A stretch of 64,000 nt of DNA from NCBI GenBank assembly GCA_963691655.1, contig OY829326.1, positions 57,219,776-57,283,775 of the forward strand, written 5' to 3'. A model generated the notes under the pieces. That model saw only the letters and a program-made list of their open reading frames with translations, did no database searches and was not told where the DNA came from. Positions 1-12,042 of this stretch are shown here, piece by piece. The stretch's first letter is position 1. The number at the start of each line of letters is the position of its first letter. The stretch is from Toxonevra muliebris (lineage: Eukaryota > Arthropoda > Insecta > Diptera > Pallopteridae). The position numbers and the translations under genes are program-made.

Positions 1-1639
1 TTCAGCATATTAAGTACAAAGTAGAGAATACACACCCTCTTAAAAACTAATTTATTGTTTACTAAATATTTGGTGCAATCTGTGTACGTTGTAAAAGTAT
101 GCATGCAAATAAGGGTTTAGAATGATGAAAACTTGTAGCCCAAGCTACTTTATACAGAGTCATGTGGCATTCTATTTTCTTAACCTTAGTTCAACTTCTT
201 CATATTCCATTCATGTATTCATATGCGTAATGAAATAGGGAATACAATTTAAATCTCGATATACTATCATCCAAACATATAACAAGACTAAGAGACGCTA
301 ATTGAATAAATGTTTGATTGTATATAAACTAAATATAAAATATAAAAAGCTTACTATAAATGCGAATGTAAACACACAAAAATCAAGAGAAAAATAAACT
401 ATTGGTTTGGATGCCGCCGCCTTCTTGCGCGTTCATTAAACTCAAATTGACGTAGAAGTCAGTCATCGTCGTAGTCATAGTGATTTAGTTAGAATAAGAA
501 ATATTTAAAATTTTCCGCATTTCGTTTATATCTCGGACTTATTTACGAGTGAGAGGAAATTTTTATATCAAAGAATATCAATGGGGATATGCATCAATCG
601 TCAGATAAGTTGAAAACCTTAAAGAAAACATTTGGTTTTCTTTAAGCAACATAATAGAAAACAGAATCGTCAAGTTTCTTGGAAGATAAAAGAATTTTCT
701 TTGTTGGAAAAAGCTGGTCGTCTTCTTAAGTGATGAAGAAAAGACGTAATTTTAAAATTATTAACCAAAAGAAAAAAAATTTGACAACGGAAAAACATCA
801 TCGACAACAAGCAGCAAGAGGAATATAAACAAAATCAATATTTTGTTGATATTATTTTTTTTTTTTTGTGTTAAAAAAATAGGAGGTTTTGTAGTTTTTT
901 AATTATATTTAGATATTAGGGATACACATTTTTAAAATGTATTTAAAGTATGTTCGCTCCTCACTGCATAGAGCATACAAAGAAAAGCTGTGGATCGATT
1001 AGAAATGGAGGAGCGAAAGCATTGATTCTGATTTCCGTCTTATTGGGAGGGTCAAAGACTTTGGATGGTGTCACTATTCCTACACAAAAATTTCTGCTAC
1101 TTTTTCTCTTTAATTATTAGTTAAAAGGTGCTAAATGAACAATTTGTAAAAAATTTTCAACTTTTTGTGGCATGCAATAAATATGCAAAGCCATATAATT
1201 TAATGAGACGACATGTATGTATGTAATTATCTATCATGCGCCAATTCAACAGTTTATGTCAAATAGCTGTAGATGTTCGTGTAACATGAATATTTTTAGC
1301 TTTATAACTTTTTCATGTTTACAAATATGACCCGAAGCGGACGTGTAATAATTTGGGTTAGAAAACTGCAAACAGTGTAACTGCAATTTTTTATGCCTCC
1401 TCAAAGGAAATTTCGTTTTCCTTGAATGTTTTAAGGCTTCAAAATTCGCATTGCACTTTAAGGCACACATAATTTAAATTCAAATTATTTATAATAGATA
1501 GATGGCTAAACGGTAGGATTAATGTAGGCGTTTCCATCGGAAAGCTTTCAGCTTTACTACCACAATAGAGGCATTCACAAAGTAGGGCAATTGCTCTCGC
1601 AGATGAGCTGAATGGCAGAATAGCAGAACAGTTAGGATG
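1..1639. other. gene-free stretch, left edge
   Basis: AT-rich sequence with no supportable exon on either strand. If the coding exon at 5280-5323 is real, this is probably part of the long first intron of that minus-strand gene. Only homopolymer A/T runs are obvious. Confidence 0.4.
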
Positions 1640-1924
1640 TGGTTATATTGGGAGTATGCTCGGCGAACACCATGAAATTGTTGTTGCACCGCACACAAAG
1701 AGAGAGTCTTTGCTCACTCTCACACCAAACACGATATGCTCGCCGAGTATTCAGGGTGAGAATGAGTTATTTTACAAAACAGTATCATTACATACAAAAT
1801 AGTATTAAACAAACGAGTATATTTTGACAAAAAGCAACTCTGCAACGAGCTGTATGAAACCACTTGGACCGAGCACAGTAGAAAATGTTTTGTATTCGCC
1901 GAACGCCGAGCACCAATATAACCA
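1640..1924. mobile_element. short inverted-repeat element (MITE-like), 285 bp
   Basis: The stretch begins TGGTTATATTGG and ends CCAATATAACCA, a perfect 12-bp terminal inverted repeat. The inverted match continues imperfectly for about 20 more bases on each side around TGCTCGGCGAA. No coding capacity is visible and no clear target duplication flanks it, so the superfamily cannot be named. It lies 8 bp from the next element (1933-2561). Both contain the 15-base string TGAAATTGTTGTTGC, hinting at relatedness. Confidence 0.65.
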
Positions 1925-1932
1925 GACACTTA

Positions 1933-2561
1933 GGGCGATGTTACACGGTCAATGTTTTGCTGTCAAACAATGAAATTGTTGTTGCTTTGAAAAATGAACA
2001 CTGAGCAAAAGAGAGGATGAACACATTTCACTTCAAATTTTTTTGCCATTATAATTATTTTCCATCCAATTCCATTCCAATTGTTGAATTTTCATTCACT
2101 CCAAAATACAATTAAATACTTTTAAGTTGGAAAAACATAGTCACAGACAAAAGTAGTAAAAAAAAAAAACATACAGCAAAAAATTGATGGTGTAACAGGG
2201 CATCAACCAAACGATGAAGAGAGTGTAAAAACAGAAAACATTGACAGCAAAACATTGACCGTGTAACATTAGCCTTAGGCTGAACAAAAGCCAAACAACG
2301 CAAAGGGTGGCAAAGAAAAAAAATGTATTTATAAGTTAGTAAAAAGTCTAGTATTTTTCATAAAATATTAGTATTTTCCCATAAAATGCAACAGTGCATC
2401 TTCAGCAACCCTATTTTATTTGAAGTGATGCAGGTTTTTTTCGACAGTAAAAAAAATTTGAAGTGAAATGTGTTCATCCTCTCTTTTGCTCAGTGTTCAT
2501 TTTTCAAAGCAACAACAATTGCATTGTTTGACAGCAAAACATTGATCGTGTAACATCGCCC
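1933..2561. mobile_element. non-autonomous DNA transposon with ~110-bp terminal inverted repeats, PIF/Harbinger-like
   Basis: The left arm (1933-2044) and the inverted right arm (2450-2561) match base for base apart from about two differences, starting GGGCGATGTTACACG. The element is flanked by TTA on both sides (1930-1932 and 2562-2564), the 3-bp target duplication typical of PIF/Harbinger. No transposase is present, so it would be a MITE. A third related end, reading inward as GGCTAATGTTACACGGTCAA, lies at 2274 and is also followed by TTA (2275-2277). The structure is therefore nested or composite. Assignment to Harbinger rests on the TSD only. Confidence 0.75.
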
Positions 2562-2564
2562 TTA

Positions 2565-5279
2565 GTGAATACATTTTTGAACAATATGCCATCTTTACTA
2601 AAGAGCTTCTTTTTTTTTAGTTCGCGGCTATATTTTTTTTAAATAATTATTGCAATGGGTCTTTTCGACGACCATTTTAACTTAACCTAACATATGGGAC
2701 AGTTTTTGTCAGATAATCTGCAACGGATTTTCACAATTATGAAATGAAGGAAGAGATAATTTCTGTTAAATTTTCGGTAATTTGGGTAACATGATCTTCA
2801 ATGATTTGTCAACTGGGTCAGCTGATTTATAATTTCACTTGGTAATTCTGTAATGCACTAACTTGAACATGACTAATGCAATTTTAATAAAGAAATAATG
2901 AATTTATTGTGTAAAGAAAATCTGAAAATTTTTTTTAATTATGAATTTTTTAATGAACTTGTAAAGTATAGCGCTACTTATAACAAAAGAGCACTAAAAA
3001 GTAATACGTAGACATTGTCTACGTAAAAGATTGCATACTACATACTACATACATTTGTATATAAAGATAACGTATGGTGAAATTGCCAGAAAATGAGGCG
3101 CCAAAAGAAAAGTATTCGGAACACAAAGAAAATACGCAGACAGTGCTCCCTACGTACCCAACACCATGCCATTTGCATGATGCGCATTAATATAAAATAT
3201 ACACAATGCCATTATCCTCTTTACTGCTTGCACAAATGCGAAAATGTTGTTTGTCAAGGAGGGGAAAGGCAGCAGGTGCCCAATAGGTAAGAGAAATTTG
3301 CTTTGTTGGAAAATTTTACACTACGAGCTTTATGTACTTGTTTATTTTTCCCACATAGCACACAAATGTGTACTATATTCAAGTGCCTTCTTTATAGGCA
3401 TAAGTAGGTACAATAATAAAAAGCACTAGTACGTGTAAAATGATTAAGAAAAAAAGGCAGTTATATGAATAGAGTTATAATAATCACAAAAAACAACAAA
3501 AATATTCAATGAACGCATGTGTACATACAAAAATCTGGGAGAAGAATAACAACACAACAACCATAGAAACTGATAAGCAGCGTAGAACAAGAAATAACAC
3601 AAATACGAAAAAACTAAACGAAAGACGCAATTTGCAAAAAACAAGTTGTATTTTATAGTTTAAAAAAAAAAATGCCATAACTAGGCGTGCTAATGGTATT
3701 ACTTAAATCGTTGAACTGCTTGATTTTTCTTTAAATATGAATGAATTGATCATATAAGCATATATGTATATATGTAAATGCTATCAAGTACTTAGTATGT
3801 TTATATGAAAACTGTTTTTACGTTGCAAATAAGTCGATGGCAACAACTAAAATGGCACCATCATGGATAAATACAACGTTTGTGACGTCAATGGCAATAC
3901 AAAGGAATAAGAACCAAAAACAAAGGATGAGCAATTTAAATCAAAATAAAGGAACAAAATTAATACAATTTTCTTTGTTATTACAAAGGACAAAGAGCGA
4001 GAGATTCCTATACAAATACATACATATGCCTACTCATATCTATATAATAGGTATTTACACTCGAATGGTTAAGAATATTGTTACTATTTTTAGATATAAA
4101 TAACAACAAAAACGGAAACTGCGCAGAATTGTTCCCCAAAGCTACAGAAATAATACAAGCAAGAATAAAGTAGTACTTGTGGTATACATTAACCACGTTT
4201 GCAATGTAGAATAGCTTCCCTATTGTTTTAACAAAAGACCGCTTCCGAATTTAAAATAAAACGGCACTGTAAATGTATATGACTGGCACAAACCAAATAT
4301 GTTTTCTGTTTCGGAAATTTCCCATTATTTATCCACAAAGTTTGAACTGAGTTCGGCTTTCGCAACTATTTCATCAGTTACATATATCAAAAAATTGTTG
4401 AATGGTATAATTCTTGTACATTGTTTTGTTTATGTGCCTACGTGCTTACATGGCAGTGACGTGTAAAATAAAATAAGGGAAATGGCGTCAAAACAGAAAC
4501 GGAGAAAGGAAAGTAAAAGTAAATAAATATATGTATATAACAAAAAAAAAAAACTCTTCTACACACAGCCGCTATATTTTATAACAAGTCTGGTTTTTTG
4601 AAAACAAAAACATGCGCAGATTGAAGAAAAAAAATTATATAAAAAAACAAAACACTTCAAGTTTGGTATGTTTTGATTATGAATATTGACTGTGAGGGGG
4701 AGGATGTGAAAGCAATAGAGGCTTGTTGTTGTTAAAACAATTAAGAAAATTTTAAATATTACGCATTGGCTTCATACAAGTACATTTTTTTTATTTAATT
4801 TAGAAAGATAATTCAATAATGCGTAAACACTTCACAGGAAAAATATAAAATGTAATGCTTTATCATGAGGTTACAAAAATTGATTATCTCTACAGTATTT
4901 TGCGATTAACGCACTTTTACGGTATAAAAGTCGTTCGATAAACGAAAACGTACAATAAAACAACAAAAACACATAAGCAATAACAAAAAGGCCGTTCCGT
5001 CGAGCAAAAGCAAACAAGAGGAACAGACAAAATGTATTGGGGAAATAGTAAATAAAAACAAATAACAAACACAATAGCATCAACAAGAATAAGAGGGGGA
5101 AAAAGGAAAATAAAACTCGTTGTTGTTGTTATTACAAAAAAGCAAATGTGCAGTATGCAGATATATAACGAGAAAAATGGCAGCCAGACCAGAAAAAAAG
5201 TGCATAGTTTTAAAATGGCTCCCAATAGAATTTATTGCATAGAAAAATGCATTAAAATTTATTTTTAAAGAAAAACTTA
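2565..5279. other. gene-free stretch
   Basis: AT-rich sequence with many short A-runs. I see no exon, RNA gene or repeat with clear boundaries. It probably belongs to the long first intron of the minus-strand gene that starts at 5323. Confidence 0.4.
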
Positions 5280-5323
5280 CCGCCCAGCAAATCTTCACCC
5301 ATTTTTGGTGGTGTTGAAGTCAT
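5280..5323 (-). CDS. probable first coding exon of an unrecognised minus-strand gene (partial)
   Basis: On the minus strand an ATG at 5323-5321 opens a short reading frame, MTSTPPKMGEDLLG, ending one base into a codon. It is followed directly by GTAAGTTTTT, a near-consensus 5' splice site. The frame is open upstream to nothing recognisable, so the ATG looks like a true start. The remaining exons would lie at lower coordinates, probably off the left edge, since nothing matching was found in 1-5279. I do not recognise the N-terminus. A second in-frame ATG (residue 8) could also initiate. The call rests only on start codon, codon content and the strong donor, so it may be a chance pattern. Confidence 0.4.
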
Positions 5324-7488
5324 TTTTATATATTCTGTTTTCCGTCTGCTGCTTGCGTTGTTGTTTACACTTTTTCTTATTTATTATCGCTCGTGTTGTC
5401 CTCTTTTTTTATTATTTTAAGTTCTGTTGTCTTTATTTCAAAATTATTGATTCAATAGAAAAAAAAACTTGTTTTAGCTTTATTTGTACTAAATTTATGC
5501 AAGAAATATCTAACTTTTGATATTGTGCTATTTTTCTTAATCTTTGCTAAAGTTAAACGCAAGTACAAGAATTTTATATTACTTTACGGTTTTTCTATTT
5601 ATATTTTTAGAAATCAAAAAAAAAAAAAAAATTGCGTTTCGTCGATTTTCCTCTATTGTTTTAACTGTTTACGCCTACTTTAATTTTTTCTTCTCAAATT
5701 GCGAAAAACTTTGCTGTTTTTCAAAACAAAAACAGCAATTATTTCACAAGTACTTTGCAGCTGCTTTAATTTCTTTTGTTGCAATGATTTTCTTTTTTAC
5801 TTTAATGCGTTTCAAAAAAACAAAACAGGAATTGTATATATTTCAGAAATTCTCCGCCTTTTTACTGTATCAAACTAAAACGAATGAATGACAAAGTAAA
5901 ACTAAAAAAGTAACATTTTTAAAAGATATTTTTCTATACAAGTAGTCGACGCCGCAACTTTCATACTATTTTCCTAGACTTTTAAGTACTATTTTTTGCT
6001 ACTTAAATACAATACGCATGCAGCTTTTTATATGGGGCTGCAATACATTGTTGTATTTCCAGGGTATTATGATTATTTTGTTATAATTTATTGGTGGTTA
6101 TCAAACAGTAGATATATGGAAATAATATTTGTATTTATATAATCCGAGTAAATATTTCAACCCATTAAACAAAATATGAAATGAAAATCTCTTATATCTT
6201 TGATACTAGTTAAAAACGTTCTATACAAAAATAAATCTGATCTGATTTAAGATAACCTTTATACGGCACCAAAAAAAAAATGAAGAGTTTATGGACAAAT
6301 ACTTTCAACGATTATTATAATGGCCCTATTCAATTTGTTGATGGAAGTGTTCTAAACACTTTGGCACCTGTTTGAAAGGACAATCAGCCTAGGTTGAGGG
6401 GTTGTTTCAAGCGGAAAAATAAAAAAATAATCGGATTTTAATAACATAATTTAAAACTTGGATTTCATTTAAAACTATTTAATTTTCGAATTCAAACTCT
6501 TTTCTTTGAAAACAAATGCGGATATTTTATACAAAAACTATCAAAATCAGATAAAAATTGAGTGTGGCTTAACAAAACTGCAAGAAAAATATGAATTTCA
6601 AATTCAGAAAATTGTTTTATGGCAGACTTTCGCTGTTTTGATATGTATCGACTCATTTAATAGTAAAGAACGCATTGTTTCATAGTTTGTAAATGTTGTT
6701 CAGATTACTTCAACTGAAAATCATTTATACATGAGTCCATAAACTTTTTTTTTCAGATTTTTAATCATGCAGATTAGATTAATATTTAAGCTAAGCTAAC
6801 CTATATATGTTGGATATTGCCCAAAAAACATCTTAAATATTAAAGATTATTTCTAATTTTTCCTCACGACATGTTTTCAAAAACAAATTTGGTAAGTATT
6901 TTTAAAGTTTAAAAACAGTTACAAGTAATTTGTGAGAGAAATGAAAGCGGTATTTGGAAAAAAATTGTGTGTCTGAAGTACTTATTTTTTTTATTGACTT
7001 AAATTTCACTAAATTTATTAAATACCTATTTACTACCAGTATGTAACTATAAGAAATGATCTGTTAATATGAAATCAATCACTTTTCTATTTGTATTCTA
7101 TTGTTTCAAGCATAATACAACTTTTGTTCTGTTGTGTTAACAAAAAATAAACAACGTTGTTGTTGACACGTAGACATGATTTTCTTATAAAAAGGTTTCA
7201 ACCTTTTTATTTTTCATCTTAGTCCCAAAAAATCAACTGACGATTTTCACCTTTTACTAGAGATACTGTCATCTTGCGTTAAACATATAATACTATTTTG
7301 CCAGCATTTATGACGTTTTGACATTTCTTTACAGCTGTCAAGTATAGAGCACAACAACCAGAGAAAAACAATTGTGGTGCTTGCACTTTTTTTTTTAGTA
7401 TTTGACCTAACATGGAAATTTAGAATATTTGGAAAAAATTATTTCCAAAACCGTTTTAATAAAGACTAACGAACTTGAAGTGAACATA
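5324..7488. other. intergenic, upstream of two divergent genes
   Basis: Very AT-rich sequence between the possible minus-strand exon and ERGIC3. It should contain 5' UTRs and promoters of both. I see no TATA box I would defend. A small perfect palindrome, AAAAAGGTTTCAACCTTTTT, lies near 7190-7210. Confidence 0.4.
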
Positions 7489-10400
7489 ATGAAACTCTCC
7501 GACACATTAAGACGGCTCGATGCCTATCCTCGCACTCTTGAAGATTTCAGCGTGAGAAGTGTACAGGGAGCAGCCGGTATTTATCATTTATGTGGATATT
7601 TTTAATATCAACTTCCAACTTATACCTTGTTCTATTCATTTCAGTAACTATTATTAGCACGAGCATTATTTTGTTATTAACATTCTTAGAATTACTTGCT
7701 TATCTTAATCCAAAAATGACAGAGGAACTTTTTGTTGATACCACACGTGGACATAAGTTGCGTATTAATTTGGATATTACCGTCCAAAATTTAGCATGCA
7801 ATTGTATGTTAGATATGGTTTTCTTTAATGACAGCTCATAAATTGTATACATTGTTACTTATTTTCATTAAAGACTTGTCATTGGATGCTATGGACTCTT
7901 CCGGGGATCAACATTTACGTGTTGATCATGATATATTCAAACATCGTTTAGATTTGGAAGGCAATCCATTAAAAGAAGTCGAGCCTATAAAAGAGATTGT
8001 CGCAGTTTCACCCTCGAATAAAAATACGACATGTGGCAGTTGTTATGGTGCCGAAAACAATAACACTCAGTAAGTTTAACAAAAGTATAGCAAATTCAGT
8101 GTAACAAATTAAATTTGACTATTTTATAGCTGTTGTAACACTTGTGATTCTGTACTGGAAGCGTATCGTATAAAAAAATGGAATGTACAGTTGGATAAAA
8201 TCGATCAGTGCAAAGACCAACACAAACGTTCGGATATGGATGCTTTTAAAGAGGGTTGTCGCGTGCAAGGTCACTTGGAAGTTAATAGAGTGAGTGTAAA
8301 ACACTATGGTATAGTAGTTGCATGCATGCAAACGTAATATATGTATTTGTTTTAACAGATGGCAGGCAGTTTTCATATTGCACCCGGCAATAGTTTCTCC
8401 ATACGACAATTTCACATTCATGATTTTCAAATCAGTGATGTTAAGCTATCGCATACAATTAATCATTTATCATTTGGTGATAAAATCGAATTTGCTAAAA
8501 CGCATCCATTGGATGGTTTAAAAGTGGACAGCGAAGGCAGTAAGTAATTTATAGAATATAGCGGTACAAACAAACCAAGTCGGTGGAAAAACTTTTGATC
8601 ACAGTGAAGCTACTTCAAAACTGTATTTATTTATGTACTTTTTCAGCATTAATTTAGTTATTGAAATTTTACTGCATAATTTTCTATGCAAACCTTCTCA
8701 TATTTTTCAACCCGGAAAAAGTATCTTTTGATGATTTAATACGATAAGTTTATTACGTCATTAACTTATTTTGTCCAGAAAAGAAAACTGGGATCTTGCA
8801 TATTGCTTGCAAATTAACGACATATTTCCATTTCATCCATAGTTTGTAAAGGATAATGAAAATTTGTTGACATTTTTTTTTCTGAGCTCCATCTCAATTT
8901 TAAACGATAATTTTCATATTTTTCGATGACTCGCTTTCCCGATTTGAGGATTAAATTTCCGTTGGCTATTAATTCCAACGTCGACCCTTTGTAAATCCAC
9001 AAAATATAACATCTCAGAAGCCAATGAATCGATTGTCTATTGTAATCTAGATTTTTCGATATATTTTCGTAAACTTAAAACAGTACAAGATAAATGAAAG
9101 CTAAAATTATGTGAAAAAAAAATCATTCAGCGAAGTTTAAACGCAGCTTTGCCTGTTCAGCTTAGCTCAACAGCGTATGCCTGTGCCAATTGCCATAAAT
9201 GTTCCAAAAGTTCCACCACCTTGCAGCATTACTTTACCCACATTATTGATGAGTTCACGACCGCGTAATCCGTATCTAAAATTAACAACAACAAAATTAA
9301 GTATATACCAATAAGACAATTGCATGCAAATGCCGCTTTATTACATAATAAAACATGCAGGCGATGTTTAAAAATTAAAAAAACGTGCGATTAATAACAC
9401 AACTTTGTCAAAACTCTATTTACCTGAGCGCCGAAAATCCACCAAATAGTGCACCACTTGCCATGCCAACACAGAAACCAATCGTAAATCCAGTTTTCAT
9501 TTTGTCAAAACATGTTGGGCCCTGCTGTTGGCCATAGATCCCACTGGGCATTGGCATTTTTGTTTTTTAATATTTTTGAAGGCGTTGGAAATGTAGGTTT
9601 TTTATAAAATTTTAAATTTTGTTTGATTTCTTTCGGCTAATTCTATTGCAAACGAAATTGCGTTGTTTGCATTTAATTTTGTATATTTTGATGATTGATA
9701 TATTTTCTTTTCTTCTAGAATTTTAATCAACCTCTCCATTCGTTTGTCAATTTCTATTACACTTTTGACAGTTCTCTAGATTTATCATATGTGTTTGTGT
9801 GTGTGTGCTTAAAGTTGAATTGCCATAAAGTTTGCAGCGACATCTTTCGTTATTTTTACTTTTGTTTACTGAAATACAACACTTCTGCTTTTACGTCATG
9901 TCTATAGATATTTTAAGTTTGTGTTGTGAAATTAAGAAACAAAAGGACAAGTTTGAATTAGTACAGAGTAAAACTTGCCAGTTGACAAATTTTATCCAAT
10001 GTGCTCTAGAAATTAAAATTATAGTAATCTGTGCCTTCTGGGGTATTGAAGGGGCCGTTGATAATACCTGGTCATGGAAGGGGTAGAGATTGATTGTTTT
10101 ATTAATATTGACAGAACAAAGTAGGATCAATCACAATCAGATTCAAACAACAAAAGTTTCAAAAAGGGAGAGGGTGGGGGTATTATGATATATTTTTCGA
10201 GTAAAACGTCGATACGCCGCAATTCTGTTTAAACCATAAGAACCAAGTTATAATAATATACTTAAATAGTGACGCCACAATAGGCTGGCAATGAACTGGG
10301 CAAGACAAAATCACCATATTTCTGGGTGTTTAGAGACCCATACAGAAATAAATGATAAAGAAATAGCCGACCATTTGCCAGGAAAGGCAGAAGGCCATGA

Positions 10401-11158
10401 TAGGCTCGATCCTTAGACTTACTTTTGGAAGATTGCCATTGCTAGTCAATTTTTCTATTTTTGATTTTTAACTACGATCATCGAACCCGTAACAGTGCAG
10501 CATACTATCCTTGTGCATTTGTTCGCTGAATCCAAATCGAGATGCAGAATTCTTTCTAATACAACAAGATTTCTGAAAATCTTAGCCTATTAGATCGAAA
10601 AGGGCCAATTATGGCAATTTTCCATCATATATTAAATCTAGAGTCTAATTTTTTTCAGCCCTTCGAAAATGTATTTAATTCATGACCAGCGATAAATATG
10701 TCTCATCACTTACTTTTGTATTTTCATTATTTTTTGTCTTTTTCTTTACCTTTAGCTGCAAAAAGTGAAATGTACAATTATTATTTAAAAATCGTGCCTA
10801 CTGTATATGTGAAAGCGAATGAATCACCTATACAAACCAATCAATTTTCAGTGACACGTTATAGGAAAGATCTATCGGATAAGGAACGTGGTATGCCTGG
10901 AATTTTCTTTAGTTATGAACTTTCACCTTTAATGGTTAAGTACGAGGAGAAGCAAAAGTAAGTTTTTACATTAAAAAAAGAGAAAAACAATCTAATTAAA
11001 AGCACTTGAATTTCTTTTACAGATCCTTTGGGCACTTAGCAACAAATTGCTGTTCAATTATTGGTGGCGTTTTTACGGTAGCTGGCATTATTGCGGCACT
11101 ACTAAACAATTCATGGGAAATGATTCAACGCAAATTAGAAATCGGGAAATTAAGTTAA
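7489..11158 (+). CDS. ERGIC3: ERGIC3-type ER-Golgi intermediate compartment protein
   Basis: Seven exons: 7489-7576, 7645-7803, 7874-8069, 8130-8289, 8359-8539, 10756-10957 and 11023-11158. They join in phase to 373 residues, close to human ERGIC3 (383). The protein cycles between ER and cis-Golgi as a cargo receptor in COPII/COPI traffic. The N-terminus carries the family signature [15 protein letters not shown] first membrane segment spans about residues 31-50 and a second lies near residues 340-360 ([17 protein letters not shown]). The lumenal part has the paired-cysteine stretch CGSCYGAE...CCNTCDSV and the block PTVYVKANE...TNQFSVTR shared with ERGIC2/3/Erv46. All introns are GT-AG. Intron 5 is 2.2 kb and hosts Romo1 on the opposite strand; the others are under 75 bp. 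The start is the only ATG giving the conserved N-terminus. Family is certain; orthology to ERGIC3 rather than ERGIC2 rests on the cysteine block. Confidence 0.95.
8540..10755 (+). other. ERGIC3 intron 5, host intron of Romo1
   Basis: A 2.2-kb intron with donor GTAAGT at 8540 and acceptor ACCTTTAG at 10755, interrupting the lumenal domain. Romo1 occupies 9167-9557 in reverse. The rest (8540-9166 and 9558-10755) shows no other supportable coding sequence. Romo1's promoter must lie in 9558 to about 9800. Confidence 0.85.
9167..9557 (-). CDS. Romo1: Romo1, mitochondrial inner-membrane reactive oxygen species modulator 1
   Basis: Two exons on the minus strand, 9424-9557 and 9167-9275, joined at GT-AG sites to 80 residues; human ROMO1 has 79. 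It is a small, glycine-rich inner-membrane protein tied to ROS production and TIM23/Mgr2-type protein import. The sequence reads [20 protein letters not shown], then a first hydrophobic hairpin helix with GxxxG-type spacing ([15 protein letters not shown]). The loop RYGLRGREL follows, then the highly conserved ending [16 protein letters not shown]. The gene lies entirely within intron 5 of ERGIC3 in antisense. An ATG two codons downstream (residue 3) could also start translation, but the MP- start matches homologues. Confidence 0.95.
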
Positions 11159-11481
11159 CAATTTAGGTGCACCACCTACTTGCTGCTGAACAAAAAATCT
11201 CATTCTCAACTTCCACTCCAATATTTTTGATATGTTTTTTGCTTCGTTGCTTTATGACAATTGAATGACATAATTGTTTAGATTAGATGCGGCTTCGTTT
11301 TGGGATCAAAGCATAAAAATCATTCCTACTACATACCTATATACAATTTATGAAATCTCATTTTAATTTGTAAATTGCTTTTGTCCGTTTTTGTTTGTGC
11401 ATACTTAAACTGCACAATTATTGATACTTAAATGTTAAATGTATTAAAATTTTGTATTTAATTCTTGAACGAGAAAAAAGC

Positions 11482-11535
11482 TTTATTTGCCAATAGTAGC
11501 ATAGCATATAAATTTTATACTATGTAATTTTTATT
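11482..11535 (-). terminator. candidate polyadenylation signals for Prp31
   Basis: Two minus-strand AATAAA hexamers (TTTATT on +) lie about 95 and 145 bp past the Prp31 stop, near 11530-11535 and 11482-11487. Either would make the Prp31 3' UTR overlap the ERGIC3 3' UTR. Confidence 0.4.
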
Positions 11536-11562
11536 TTAGTCAAATCAAAAGCAAAAAATTGC

Positions 11563-11568
11563 AATAAA
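11563..11568 (+). terminator. candidate polyadenylation signal for ERGIC3
   Basis: AATAAA about 405 bp after the ERGIC3 stop and only 61 bp from the Prp31 stop on the other strand. It is the last canonical hexamer before Prp31 coding sequence, so it is the best candidate. Confidence 0.45.
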
Positions 11569-11628
11569 ATTATTTAAATTCTTAATAATCTTATAAATTT
11601 TTACTCATTCACTCACACAGCAGTCAAC

Positions 11629-12003
11629 TTAAGTGGTACGCTTTCCAACCGATAGAAAACCTGATGTATTTGAGAAATACTTTGCATTCATTTCGGTTTG
11701 TGATTTTTCAGCTGCTTGTGGGTTTACAATTTCCAAACCTTGTAGCGGTGTAAATGCTACACTGGATGCCGTACCAGAAATTTGGCGTTTCACTGTGGTG
11801 CTGCCACCATAAACTTGTTGTTTTTGTAAGTTCTTTTGCAGCGTCTTACTAATGCGTACTTTAGTCTTTTCATCGACTTGTGGCAGACGTATACGTCCAG
11901 TACCTGTTTTTCCAATCGTGCCACGCGAATAACCCAAATCATCTTGATATGCATCTTCGTCGATCTATGTGAAAACAAATTGGAATGAGTAATTGTATTT
12001 AAC

Positions 12004-12042
<39 letters not shown>

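Noticed and set aside
400..480. Possible minus-strand exon with MTTTMTDFYVNLSLMNAQ
   Set aside because: No splice sites of quality, no homology, and the frame soon stops. It could not be tied to the exon at 5280-5323.
5305..5891. Plus-strand reading frames of 71 and 115 codons, hydrophobic
   Set aside because: Composition reflects T-rich DNA (F, Y, L, C) on the opposite strand of a likely 5' UTR/promoter; no homology or start context.
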